A stretch of 24,596 nt of DNA, from positions 1 through 24,596 of the IMG/VR virus record IMGVR_UViG_3300022744_000094, one strand, 5' to 3'. Numbering within the stretch: the first letter of the stretch is position 1; each line of letters starts with the position of its first letter. A program made the position numbers and the translations under genes. The notes beneath the pieces are model-generated. The model saw nothing but the letters and a program-made list of their open reading frames with translations, was not told the DNA's origin and did no database searches. Of the stretch, positions 8,201-15,289 are shown piece by piece. Source of the DNA: a virus.

Positions 8201-8493
8201 TCAGCCGCATCCGTGATGATTTCAGCGTCTTCCGCCTCAACCACCGGCTTGGGCTTGCGTCCCGGCTTCTTCTTCTCGCGCAGGACTTCGTGCACGTCGT
8301 CTTCCAGTTTCTGGAAATGCTGATGGCTGGATAGCTTCATGACCGCATGGTCAAAAGCCGCCTTGGATGGGAAGTCAGCGACAGTCAGCGTCTTGGGGAC
8401 CTCCTGGATGAACTTCTGCCCGAAGATGGTCACAGCCGCTGGGAGTTCCGTCTCGTCAAACTCAAAGCCGCCAACGTATAAGAATGTCGCCAT
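8197..8493 (-). CDS. Small protein of the head-tail region with a basic patch
   Basis: A 98-residue protein. Residues about 1-70 look like a mixed alpha/beta domain (MATFLYVGGFEFDETELP, AAVTIFGQKFIQEVP, then VADFPSKAAFDHAVMKLSSH). Short proteins with a similar start are common after the capsid genes of phages. The C-terminal part has a basic stretch, EKKKPGRKPKP (about residues 73-83), reminiscent of an AT-hook, followed by an acidic tail. It is the first gene after the intrinsic terminator at 8511-8538 and overlaps the next gene by four bases. Function is not known. A neck or head-completion role is an inference. Confidence 0.6.
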   Translation of the reverse strand: MATFLYVGGFEFDETELPAAVTIFGQKFIQEVPKTLTVADFPSKAAFDHAVMKLSSHQHFQKLEDDVHEVLREKKKPGRKPKPVVEAEDAEIITDAAE

Positions 8494-8510
8494 GTGTTGC
8501 CCTTGAATGG

Positions 8511-8538
8511 AAAAGGGGGCGGCACCATCGCCACCCCC
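8511..8538 (-). terminator. Intrinsic terminator after the capsid and decoration genes
   Basis: Read on the minus strand, GGGGGTGGC pairs with GCCGCCCCC (nine pairs, one of them T-G) around the loop GATGGT, followed by TTTT. It lies between the decoration-like gene (stop at 8548) and the next start at 8493. It probably limits transcription into the tail genes, so that capsid proteins are made in excess. Confidence 0.75.
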
Positions 8539-8547
8539 TCACTATGC

Positions 8548-8985
8548 TTACGAAGCCGATCCTTCGAAACGGCCCCAGATGGACAGGTAGATGCTGCCCG
8601 TGGTGCCGGTCGCAGGACCGGTCGGAATCGTGCCGACAATCAGCGTGTCATCCGTGTTGATGAAGTGCAGGCCCGCAACTGCCGAAGCAACCGAAGCCGT
8701 GCCCGCCTGACCAACTGTCGCTGCCGAGAAGTAGCGCGTCGCACTACCAGCGTCACCGACGTTGATGGTCACCGTTGGCGAGCCGTTGGTGTCAATGTCG
8801 GTCGATTCCAGAGTGGCCCCGAGAACTCGGAACCCCTTCGGAACTGTGCCGAAATTGAAGATGTCGCCGTTCGCCGCGTTAGCCGTCAGCACGACTTCCC
8901 AATAGAAACCGATCATGTTTCCCGGGAAAGCGCCAACCATCGACTTGGGAGAGTTAGCGTACTGCTTTGAGTTGTAAGTAGCCAT
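8548..8985 (-). CDS. Putative capsid decoration / minor head protein
   Basis: A 145-residue beta-rich protein directly after the major capsid gene, with the strong ribosome site AGGAGAG eight bases before ATG 8985. Strand patterns include GFYWEVVLTANAANGDIFNFG, FRVLGATLESTDID, TVTINVGDAGSATRYF and GSIYLSIWGRFEG. It is rich in Ala, Gly and Thr, with no membrane segment and no Cys. Small abundant beta proteins in this place usually bind the outside of the shell or its vertices. A terminator follows it, as expected for the end of a highly expressed capsid segment. The role is inferred from position, expression signals and composition. Confidence 0.6.
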   Translation of the reverse strand: MATYNSKQYANSPKSMVGAFPGNMIGFYWEVVLTANAANGDIFNFGTVPKGFRVLGATLESTDIDTNGSPTVTINVGDAGSATRYFSAATVGQAGTASVASAVAGLHFINTDDTLIVGTIPTGPATGTTGSIYLSIWGRFEGSAS

Positions 8986-9000
8986 GTGATGTCTCTCCTA

Positions 9001-10158
9001 TTAGTCAGCAACGCCAGAGCAATAGACAGTCACAATCCCCTGCTGTTTCGAAGCAGAGGACGTGCCCGTCCCGAAGTGCAGCTTGGCAATGCCACGCAGC
9101 TCTTCAATCGCAACACCCGGACGGAACATGTAGTCGTCAACCATGTCCGTGCGCGGCGTCGGTTCCTGACCCCAAGCAACCGCCATGGCCTGCTGGCCAC
9201 AGAGGAAGTTAGGCTCAACCGGAATCGAAGACGCACCCGCAGTCGAGAAGATCGTGTTCGACGCTGTAACCAGCGTGCTGATCTCTTCAATCTGGCGGAA
9301 GATGATGCCGTCATAGATCAAGTCCCCGTCCTGGAAGAGCGGGTTGTTGTCCATGGCGCTGCCTTCACGAGCCCGCGTGTCGCGGTTCGCTGCAAGCATC
9401 GAGGAGTCCAACTTGAGGTCACGGAACGAACGCGCGCCGCAGAACATCACGAAGTACTCACGACCATCTTCAAGACGGAACGGACGAATCGCCGGTGAAG
9501 CAGCCTTGGCCATACGCTTTGCGAGCGATGCCGTGGCGACCGTCAGCTTGTCGTTCGTGCTGTCTACCGTGGCGAGGCCCGTAGCGTGGGTCGCGCTATA
9601 GTTCGACGTGGCGTTACCAAACAGGATGCGATCCTGATTGGCGGCGCACCACGTGTTGTAGTTCGCAGCCGTTGCACCCGTCACAACCACGTTTCCGTCC
9701 GAGTCCAGAATATCGCTGGATGGCAGGCTTGAGGTCGTAACAGTCGGACCCGCCATGTACTTGATCATGTCGGCGCGAAGCGTGTCCGAAGACCACAGCT
9801 TCAGCATGTCCTTACCGGCGTTCAGCAGGTTGATTTCCGTCTTGAACTGAGTGGACTTCGGCACCTTTACGGCGTTGCGAACCCAATCAACGGAAACGGC
9901 GCAGTTGTAGTTGCCAAGCTGCTCTTCTTTACCGGCGAGGACACCAGAGCCACGAACACCAGCCGCGCTCAACTTCGTGATGAGCGGGATGTTGATCGTC
10001 TTGCCAGCCTCTTCGGCCAGTTCGTACTTGGTAACGATGATGGAGGACGACTTGCGTCCCATGTACGGAAGGAAGCCCGATTCACGGACGTATTCCTTCA
10101 GGTAGTCGGTGCTCCATACCTGCTTTTCCAGAGCAGATGAGAGTGTAGTTTCTGCCAT
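9001..10158 (-). CDS. Major capsid protein, N4 gp56 / DUF4043-type
   Basis: A 385-residue protein with start supported by AAGGAC about eight bases upstream. The N-terminal third carries the pattern I associate with N4 gp56-family shell proteins: YVRESGFLPYMGRKSSSIIV, then KTINIPLITKLSAAGVRG, then GVLAGKEEQLGNYNCAVSVDWVRNAV. The later segment has SLAKRMAKAAS and YFVMFCGARSFRDLK, and ends with a domain containing FLCGQQAMAVAWGQE. The protein would form the HK97-fold icosahedral shell. It is preceded by a scaffold gene and followed by a decoration-like gene. N4 gp56 itself is about 400 residues, so the length fits. Pairing with a P22-like portal and tail hub makes this a mosaic head-tail module. 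Confidence 0.88.
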   Translation of the reverse strand: MAETTLSSALEKQVWSTDYLKEYVRESGFLPYMGRKSSSIIVTKYELAEEAGKTINIPLITKLSAAGVRGSGVLAGKEEQLGNYNCAVSVDWVRNAVKVPKSTQFKTEINLLNAGKDMLKLWSSDTLRADMIKYMAGPTVTTSSLPSSDILDSDGNVVVTGATAANYNTWCAANQDRILFGNATSNYSATHATGLATVDSTNDKLTVATASLAKRMAKAASPAIRPFRLEDGREYFVMFCGARSFRDLKLDSSMLAANRDTRAREGSAMDNNPLFQDGDLIYDGIIFRQIEEISTLVTASNTIFSTAGASSIPVEPNFLCGQQAMAVAWGQEPTPRTDMVDDYMFRPGVAIEELRGIAKLHFGTGTSSASKQQGIVTVYCSGVAD

Positions 10159-10169
10159 TGTCTAAGTCC

Positions 10170-10979
10170 TTATGACTTAAACACCCCTTCAAAGGCCGCG
10201 CCTGGACCCATCGGGACACGCGGGGCTGTTCCCCCGGCGCTTCTCGCTGTGGCCAAACTCGGTTTCGGTAGAGGTGTCTGTGTGGGGGAAGGTGCTGCCC
10301 CAACAGACGCGGCTTGATGCTGTTGATCCGCTTTTACGTACCCGTTCTGCGCGGCCCATTTCTCGGCCCAGCTTTCGGGGTCATCATCGCCAATCTTTGC
10401 CAGCCTCAAGGTGCGCTGATGTTGCTGCACCACGAAGTCGTAAGGATCGACTTGACGTTGGACGGTTTGCCAAAGGTGCGGGTTGTTTTGCAGTTCTCCT
10501 GCAAGCCACTCTTCCGCAGCCTTTACCTTGTCAGCACCGTGATGGCGCATGGCCATTGAGTGACTGACGGACGTGATTGCATCCCAGCGCGCTTTCTCAA
10601 GTCGCTGGTTGATTGAGGCTTCAAAACCCTCCGGATCCGTTATCGGATCGATGGGTGCAGGCGGAGGCGCACGTCGTGCATCTTCCAACTGCTTGCGGTA
10701 AGTCTCGAGTTCTCGCTCGTACTTCTGCCGCTTGTCGCGCTCATCAAGAAGTGCGGCCATCGGAATATATCCGGGTGGGGGCTGTACATTCCCCGTGCTC
10801 GGCTGTCCGTTGGATGCTTCTTGTTCCTGAACGGGAGGAGTTGCCCCCTGCGGTTCAGGTGCAGGCGGCGGCTCTGAAGCCAATGGCTCAGGCGCGGGCT
10901 GCGTGTCTGATTTTGACGCAAATCGTCCAGTCTCGTCTCTGGGTTGATCCAGAAACGACAGCTTGTCGTCCTCGTTCAT
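10170..10979 (-). CDS. Scaffolding protein
   Basis: A 269-residue protein directly before the major capsid gene. Residues about 1-75 are low complexity (Pro, Glu, Gln, Ala). Residues about 75-105 form a charged coiled coil (LLDERDKRQKYERELETYRKQLEDARR), and residues about 118-220 are helical. A Pro/Gln/Ala linker then leads to a C-terminal tail with PRVPMGPGAAFEGVFKS. Gln/Pro-rich, highly charged, helical proteins immediately upstream of the capsid gene are the rule for scaffolds, which guide shell assembly and then leave. There is no protease motif, so removal by exit rather than cleavage is likely. A ribosome site, AGGA, lies about eight bases before ATG 10979. Confidence 0.82.
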   Translation of the reverse strand: MNEDDKLSFLDQPRDETGRFASKSDTQPAPEPLASEPPPAPEPQGATPPVQEQEASNGQPSTGNVQPPPGYIPMAALLDERDKRQKYERELETYRKQLEDARRAPPPAPIDPITDPEGFEASINQRLEKARWDAITSVSHSMAMRHHGADKVKAAEEWLAGELQNNPHLWQTVQRQVDPYDFVVQQHQRTLRLAKIGDDDPESWAEKWAAQNGYVKADQQHQAASVGAAPSPTQTPLPKPSLATARSAGGTAPRVPMGPGAAFEGVFKS

Positions 10980-11057
10980 GTCTATCCTGTAAGCGACCGG
11001 TAAAGCCCGTCGTCAGCTATGCGCGCCCTTTGGGGATGGCGGCTCCCAAGGCCCCTG

Positions 11058-11462
11058 TTACGAGAACAGAAGCAGCATTTCGTCTTCCTCGTCCTCTTCG
11101 CGGGCTAACTTGGCCTGCTCTCGGATCAAGGCGTAAAACTGGTTGATCTCCTCCAGAGCCACAGCGAGTTTCGCTTGGGCCTCCTGGCGGTCGATGTTCA
11201 GAAGCGCAAGGGCTTGCAAGGCTGCGACCTTCGCCGCCTCCTGCTGCTCCTGTACGTCTTCTGGTGCGTTAGCTAGTGGAGCGGAAAGCGTCTCAGCGAG
11301 GAACTCGCGAACGTCTTCCAGTTTGTGGCGGCGCTTGTTACGGCGCTTGTAGTAGTACGGGTCGAAGCCGCCTTTTGAGCGGGCTTCCTCGATGACAACC
11401 GGAGTTGATGCCTGCAAGCCAATTTGAAAGGCGTTGACCTGTACGAAATTGGCTTGGAACAT
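11058..11462 (-). CDS. Coiled-coil protein with acidic tail, unknown function
   Basis: A 134-residue protein. The N-terminal part (QANFVQVNAFQIGLQ) is followed by a strongly basic stretch, YYYKRRNKRRHK (about residues 36-47). A long Ala/Gln/Glu helix at about 55-120 is probably a coiled coil, and the acidic end is REEDEEDE before a short hydrophobic tail. The start follows the methyltransferase stop by one base (TGAGATG). It sits just upstream of the scaffold gene. An accessory scaffold or head-assembly chaperone is possible, but I do not recognise the family. Confidence 0.6.
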   Translation of the reverse strand: MFQANFVQVNAFQIGLQASTPVVIEEARSKGGFDPYYYKRRNKRRHKLEDVREFLAETLSAPLANAPEDVQEQQEAAKVAALQALALLNIDRQEAQAKLAVALEEINQFYALIREQAKLAREEDEEDEMLLLFS

Positions 11463-11463
11463 C

Positions 11464-12057
11464 TCACTTCTTGCAGACGAGGTTCGCGATTATATCTTGC
11501 GCGGCCTCTTTGTAGTTCGCCAGTGCGAACTGCTGGTATTCCTGGTTACGTGTCAGGAGCGACTGGTGCAGGCTGTAACCCCACGTACACTCGAAGTCGC
11601 AGGAATAGCCGTCTGGATTCCACTCAACGTCACTGTGCGGGGCCTGCGCCTTGCGCCAGTCCTTCGACAGGTAATAGAAGCCCATTTCGCTGAACGGCTC
11701 GCAATGCGTCGGGTCGCCATAAAAGCGGTTGCTTGCCCAATGCGGGAAAACCAGAGAGGCTTTCGCCCCCGGCATCATCACGCGGTGGAGTTCATTGAAG
11801 AACCGCACCCGCTCCCATTTGCCGTTCAGGTTCGTCAGGTGTTCGAGGAAGTGGCTTGAGTGCGCCTCATCGACTGAGTTGTCTTCGAATGGCCACCGCT
11901 CCCCGCCGATGCGGAAGACGTGGTCAACACCAGGCATTGCATACTGATCAACCCCAACGAAGCCCTGCTTCTTGTTGGTGCCACAGCCGATATCAAGCTT
12001 GATAGGCGTCTTCAAGGCTGGGGCGGATGCTTCTTCGATCTTCTTGGCCTTTGCCAT
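11464..12057 (-). CDS. Class I SAM-dependent methyltransferase
   Basis: A 197-residue protein with the class I methyltransferase motif I, LDIGCGTNKKQGFVGVD (residues 21-37), ending in the acidic residue that binds the ribose of S-adenosylmethionine. PFEDNSVDEAHSSHFLEHL (56-73) follows, corresponding to the motif with SSHFLEHL typical of small-molecule and glycan methyltransferases. ELHRVMMPGAKASLVFP (89-105) is the usual post-III segment. AGGAAC lies seven bases before ATG 12057. The substrate is unknown, but its pairing with a glycosyltransferase two genes upstream suggests a sugar or a glycosylated virion protein. DNA methylation is unlikely: no DPPY/NPPY motif is seen. Confidence 0.85.
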   Translation of the reverse strand: MAKAKKIEEASAPALKTPIKLDIGCGTNKKQGFVGVDQYAMPGVDHVFRIGGERWPFEDNSVDEAHSSHFLEHLTNLNGKWERVRFFNELHRVMMPGAKASLVFPHWASNRFYGDPTHCEPFSEMGFYYLSKDWRKAQAPHSDVEWNPDGYSCDFECTWGYSLHQSLLTRNQEYQQFALANYKEAAQDIIANLVCKK

Positions 12058-12175
12058 TCAATGTTCCTAGGTTGAGGGCTTCAGCGACCTCTTCAGGAGT
12101 CGCGACCGTCAAGTCAAACTGCCGTCTCTGTATGAAGTAGTCCTTGCCGTCGAACGTGACCGTTACTGTCACCAC
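11993..12175 (-). CDS. Small protein between glycosyltransferase and methyltransferase
   Basis: A 60-residue reading frame starting with GTG at 12175 (a second GTG is at 12172), overlapping the end of the glycosyltransferase gene. Its last 65 bases overlap the start of the methyltransferase gene. The N-terminal two thirds (VTVTVTFDGKDYFIQRRQFDLTVATPEEVAEALNL) read like a beta-hairpin domain followed by a helix; the end is less convincing. It may be real and coupled to its neighbours. The long overlap keeps confidence moderate. Confidence 0.5.
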   Translation of the reverse strand: MVTVTVTFDGKDYFIQRRQFDLTVATPEEVAEALNLGTLNGKGQEDRRSIRPSLEDAYQA

Positions 12176-12900
12176 ATCGTATCCGGCGGGCCGAATTTGC
12201 CCTCAAGGTCGTAGTGCCCCACCATGACATCGCAATCCACGGCACAGCGGTATCCGTACTTGCGCGCCTCACCCCAGAACGCGAGGTCTTGAGTTCCAAC
12301 GCCCTGCACGCTCGCCTTGGTCTGGAAGAATGGCCTTGGAAGCCGCTCATCCTTGAACATCGACAAGCGCCACAGGTGGAACCCCATTGAGTTCCCGTAG
12401 CACTCCATCAACTCGCCCTGACGTGGCGTCATGGGACGGTAGTTGACTTGCGGGTCGTTCACGTCGCCCCAGATGTGTGCGCAACCCCCGGGTCCCTTGC
12501 ACCAGTACAGCCCACCGATGCAGGCGTACTCTGGATGCTCGTCCATCTGCTTCAGAAGCTTCAGCACACCATCAGGCGGAGGGCAGTTGTCGCTCTCCAC
12601 CGTCAGGATGTATTCCCACTGGCTCAAGTCTGGATGGGCCAAGATATTCGTGATGGCCTGCGAGTAGGCATCCCCGACCTCGCAGCCCGTGACCAGCATC
12701 TTGTAGACGCCTTGGTTTGGCGGGTAGATCAGGTTTTCATGGCTCAGTGCCACCTTGGCCGCGATGTAGCGGTCAGATGGGACAATCTTGATGATGCGCT
12801 GCTTCTTCCAGCTTGTCCCCTGGATGACCTCACCCCGGGCTAACTTGCCGTTGTGATGGCCTGCAAAGTCATAGCTTACGATCTGCGCCGCTTGTGTCAC
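12169..12900 (-). CDS. Glycosyltransferase, GT-A-like
   Basis: A 243-residue protein starting at GTG 12900, which overlaps the upstream stop as GTGA. A GT-A nucleotide-sugar transferase pattern is visible. YILTVESDNCPPPDGVLKLL (97-116) holds the acidic ESDN in the place of the DXD metal site. It is followed by IGGLYWCKG (128-136), an acceptor-side stretch GNSMGFHLWRLSMFK (169-183), and TQDLAFWGEARKYGYRCAVDCDVMVGH (203-229). That last stretch holds the catalytic-type acid (D205) and the final His of GT2-like enzymes. Family chemistry is transfer of a sugar from a nucleotide sugar. The acceptor is unknown. Its place directly after a large fibre gene and before a methyltransferase suggests decoration of a virion protein, but lipopolysaccharide or host glycan changes cannot be excluded. 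Confidence 0.8.
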   Translation of the reverse strand: MTQAAQIVSYDFAGHHNGKLARGEVIQGTSWKKQRIIKIVPSDRYIAAKVALSHENLIYPPNQGVYKMLVTGCEVGDAYSQAITNILAHPDLSQWEYILTVESDNCPPPDGVLKLLKQMDEHPEYACIGGLYWCKGPGGCAHIWGDVNDPQVNYRPMTPRQGELMECYGNSMGFHLWRLSMFKDERLPRPFFQTKASVQGVGTQDLAFWGEARKYGYRCAVDCDVMVGHYDLEGKFGPPDTMW

Positions 12901-13145
12901 ACAACACCATATTGTTGTTTCAGCCCGTCAATCAGAGTCTGATACAGGGTCTGGATGACTGCAAGGTCTTCCGGTGAAGACATCCCGAATGTGTTCACAT
13001 TTTCCTGTTTGACGAAAACCTTTTGCCCGCTCTCGTCGCTGAACTCGATGTTCACAATTGCGAGGATTTCGGTCAGTTCGTTGGCTTCATTGGTGGAGGG
13101 TCTGAGGCTGTCAAGCCAGACTTTGGAAGCCGTGAGCGTTGCCAT
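12897..13145 (-). CDS. Small phage protein after the fibre gene
   Basis: An 82-residue protein starting at ATG 13145, one base after the fibre stop (TAACATG). The G-rich GGGGG before it overlaps the fibre stop region and serves as ribosome site. The frame is also open to 13169, but that start lies within the fibre gene. The sequence (MATLTASKVWLDSLRPSTNEANEL, then IVNIEFSDESGQKVFVKQENV, then a C-terminal helix) looks like a compact alpha/beta fold. No family recognised. It may be a fibre chaperone or cap by position. Confidence 0.55.
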   Translation of the reverse strand: MATLTASKVWLDSLRPSTNEANELTEILAIVNIEFSDESGQKVFVKQENVNTFGMSSPEDLAVIQTLYQTLIDGLKQQYGVV

Positions 13146-13146
13146 G

Positions 13147-15288
13147 TTACCCCCTGAACAAAAGAGCAAAGTTGGCCTGAGAGCGTGACGAGCCGGTCAT
13201 GGTCATCTGCGAATAACTGATCGTCGCCGGGATGCCCGTTGATGCAGCAGAGAACACGCCCGCAGGAATGAATGAGTTGTTGGTATTGCCGGTCGCCGCT
13301 GAGTAATCAGCGACCATCGCGTAGGATGCCGAATGCGTCGGGTTGCCAAGGATTGACACCGTTCTTGCCAAGGCAGTCGTTGCCGTCCCGGATGAAAACG
13401 TGTTCGTCACCCAGTTCAGCGCAACAAAGTATTGCCCCGGAGTCATGGACAGGTTGATGGGGCACGATACCGGCCTCACGCCTGAACCGTTCAACTGCGT
13501 CTGCCCTGCAGTGTTCGAGGCTATCGTGTAGGTCGTTTGCGTTGACCCGGATGATAGGCTCATCAGCCTTGAGTTCGCGGAGTCGTTGGTCAGCACCATG
13601 ACGTAGATTGACCACTGCTGGCCGTAGGTGTTGGCAGTGGCTGACGAAGCAAGCGACTGGTAGACTGGCAATTCAACCCTCGTAGCCGTGAGGCCGTAAG
13701 GGATTTGGAACATATTGACCGACACAGATGCGTTTGTAGGCGGCACCAGGAACGTGAGGTTGTTCCCGTCAGGCCCCCAATAGCTGGACATCATGCCGCC
13801 AACACCGAGCACGGTGATTGTGGCGTTGCTTCCCGCTCCACCCGTCGATTGACTCAAAGTGATGCCATTCGAACCGGCGAATACGACGTTGCCGGTGCTG
13901 ACCGTGCCCGTGCTGCCAGCCGTGTTGCCCAAGTTGGACACGCCGATGTTGGGGCCGGTCTGGTTTACCGTGCCGCCGCCAACACCTGAAAGCGAAAGGT
14001 TAACGCCAGCGCTGTTGACAGTCATCGAGCCGGATACGTTTGCACCTGCGAATGTGGTGCCAGTCCCGGCATAGCCGCGAGCGTCAAGAGATAGACCGCT
14101 GCTGTTGACGGTCCATGTCACGTTGCTCTGTGCAGTGTTCAGGCCAATCGCGTCCGTCGACGCACGAGCCGTGGTAATCGCGTTCGTGACGAACACCGGG
14201 AAGCCCATGCTAAGGCCAGCCGTGTTTTGCGTCCCAACCACCGCAGTTCCGGCAGTCGTCGTCGATGTAAAGCCTGTCCCAGCATACCCGCCAGCATTCA
14301 GGCTCAACCCACTAGAATTGACCGTCCAAGTGACATTCGTCTGGGCGGTGTTAAGCCCAATCCCGTCGTTGCTCGCCCTGCCTGTCGTAATGGCATTGTG
14401 GCTGGCAGTAATGGCGCTTCCAGCACTCGTGCCGAAGCTGATGCCGTTCAGGTTCGAGAAACTCAGCGTCTGGAAGGCAAATCCACCATTCGCAGCAGTG
14501 ATATTCTGGTTGCTTTGAGTAGATAGGTAGTCAGTCCTGACCGTCGCCGTAATGACGGAACTGTTCGCCATCCCGAAGGTGACGCCCCCGCCATCATTGA
14601 ATAGCACCGTGCCGGTCGTATTCGCAGTCTGCGTGCCAGCTGCGAGGATATTAACCCCATCTCCTGCCCCGCCAGCCCCAGCACTCAGGCTTAATTGAAG
14701 CCCGTTGCTGTTCTGCGTGATCGACCCGGAGATATTCGCCCCGTTAAAGGTCGTGCCCGTACCAGCATACCCCCTGGCGTCAAGGCTCAAGCCCGCGCTG
14801 TTGGCTGTCCAAGTGACGTTGGACTGAGCCGTAGCAAGCCCTATGGCGTCGTTACTGGCCCTAGCCGTGGTCAGGTAGTTGGTGCGAACAGTCGCCGTGA
14901 CAGTCGAGCCATTCAGCCCGAAGCTAACCCCACCACCATCCGCAAACACGAAGTTGGTGAGGTTGTTGCTCGTCGTGCCTGCCGACACGTTAATGGAGCC
15001 GCCACCACCCCCAGCAGCCGCGCTGATGTTGATGGTGGCAGCGTTCGCCCCCTGAATCCCCGAGAGCGTGACGTTGTTTGAGCCACCAAACACGATGTTG
15101 GTGCCCGAGATGGTCGATACGCCTGCGGTGTTGCCGCCAAGCGTCACGACCTGATTGTGCGCGCTGTTCCAGTCTGAAGGCTTGACCACGTCAGAGGCGG
15201 CAACGGTCGCAGTCGTCGCGCCGAACCACACGGTCATTGTGCCGGTAGCGTCTGCAACTCCGTTGCTGAAAACGTGGCTGACAGCCAT
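13147..15288 (-). CDS. Large repeat-containing tail fibre protein
   Basis: A 713-residue protein rich in Gly, Ala, Ser, Thr and Asn with very few charged residues, typical of fibrous beta-solenoid phage adhesins. Residues about 1-100 form the virion-attachment end, including DVVKPSDWNSAHN. The shaft at about 100-500 has three near-identical blocks, at about 142-181, 303-340 and 374-413, sharing RAS-[NT]-D-x-IGL and NSxGLSL. Residues about 500-713, starting SSYWGPDGNNLTFLVPPTN, form a globular beta-rich C-terminal domain with several aromatic residues, likely the receptor-binding head. It follows the portal gene by one base, an uncommon place for a fibre. A collagen-like or intramolecular chaperone domain is not seen. 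Function is inferred from architecture. Confidence 0.78.
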   Translation of the reverse strand: MAVSHVFSNGVADATGTMTVWFGATTATVAASDVVKPSDWNSAHNQVVTLGGNTAGVSTISGTNIVFGGSNNVTLSGIQGANAATINISAAAGGGGGSINVSAGTTSNNLTNFVFADGGGVSFGLNGSTVTATVRTNYLTTARASNDAIGLATAQSNVTWTANSAGLSLDARGYAGTGTTFNGANISGSITQNSNGLQLSLSAGAGGAGDGVNILAAGTQTANTTGTVLFNDGGGVTFGMANSSVITATVRTDYLSTQSNQNITAANGGFAFQTLSFSNLNGISFGTSAGSAITASHNAITTGRASNDGIGLNTAQTNVTWTVNSSGLSLNAGGYAGTGFTSTTTAGTAVVGTQNTAGLSMGFPVFVTNAITTARASTDAIGLNTAQSNVTWTVNSSGLSLDARGYAGTGTTFAGANVSGSMTVNSAGVNLSLSGVGGGTVNQTGPNIGVSNLGNTAGSTGTVSTGNVVFAGSNGITLSQSTGGAGSNATITVLGVGGMMSSYWGPDGNNLTFLVPPTNASVSVNMFQIPYGLTATRVELPVYQSLASSATANTYGQQWSIYVMVLTNDSANSRLMSLSSGSTQTTYTIASNTAGQTQLNGSGVRPVSCPINLSMTPGQYFVALNWVTNTFSSGTATTALARTVSILGNPTHSASYAMVADYSAATGNTNNSFIPAGVFSAASTGIPATISYSQMTMTGSSRSQANFALLFRG
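14050..14865 (-). repeat. Three diverged copies of a ~115-120 bp repeat in the fibre gene
   Basis: The copies lie at about 14746-14865, 14269-14382 and 14050-14169. Each codes for a block of about 38-40 residues with RAS-x-D-x-IGL-x-TAQ-[ST]-NVTWT-x-NS-[AS]-GLSL then GYAGTG. Protein identity between copies is high but third codon positions differ, so the copies are not very recent or are under selection at protein level. Confidence 0.85.
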
Positions 15289-15289
15289 C

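Noticed and set aside
10980-11057. Possible hairpin in the 78-base gap before the scaffold gene
   Set aside because: CCTTGGG and CCCCAAAGG pair only with mismatches and no T-run follows; not a convincing terminator, and nothing else is seen in the gap.
13147-15288. Diversity-generating retroelement linked to the fibre
   Set aside because: No reverse transcriptase gene and no A-variable template repeat in the window; the repeats in the fibre are in-gene tandem-type blocks.
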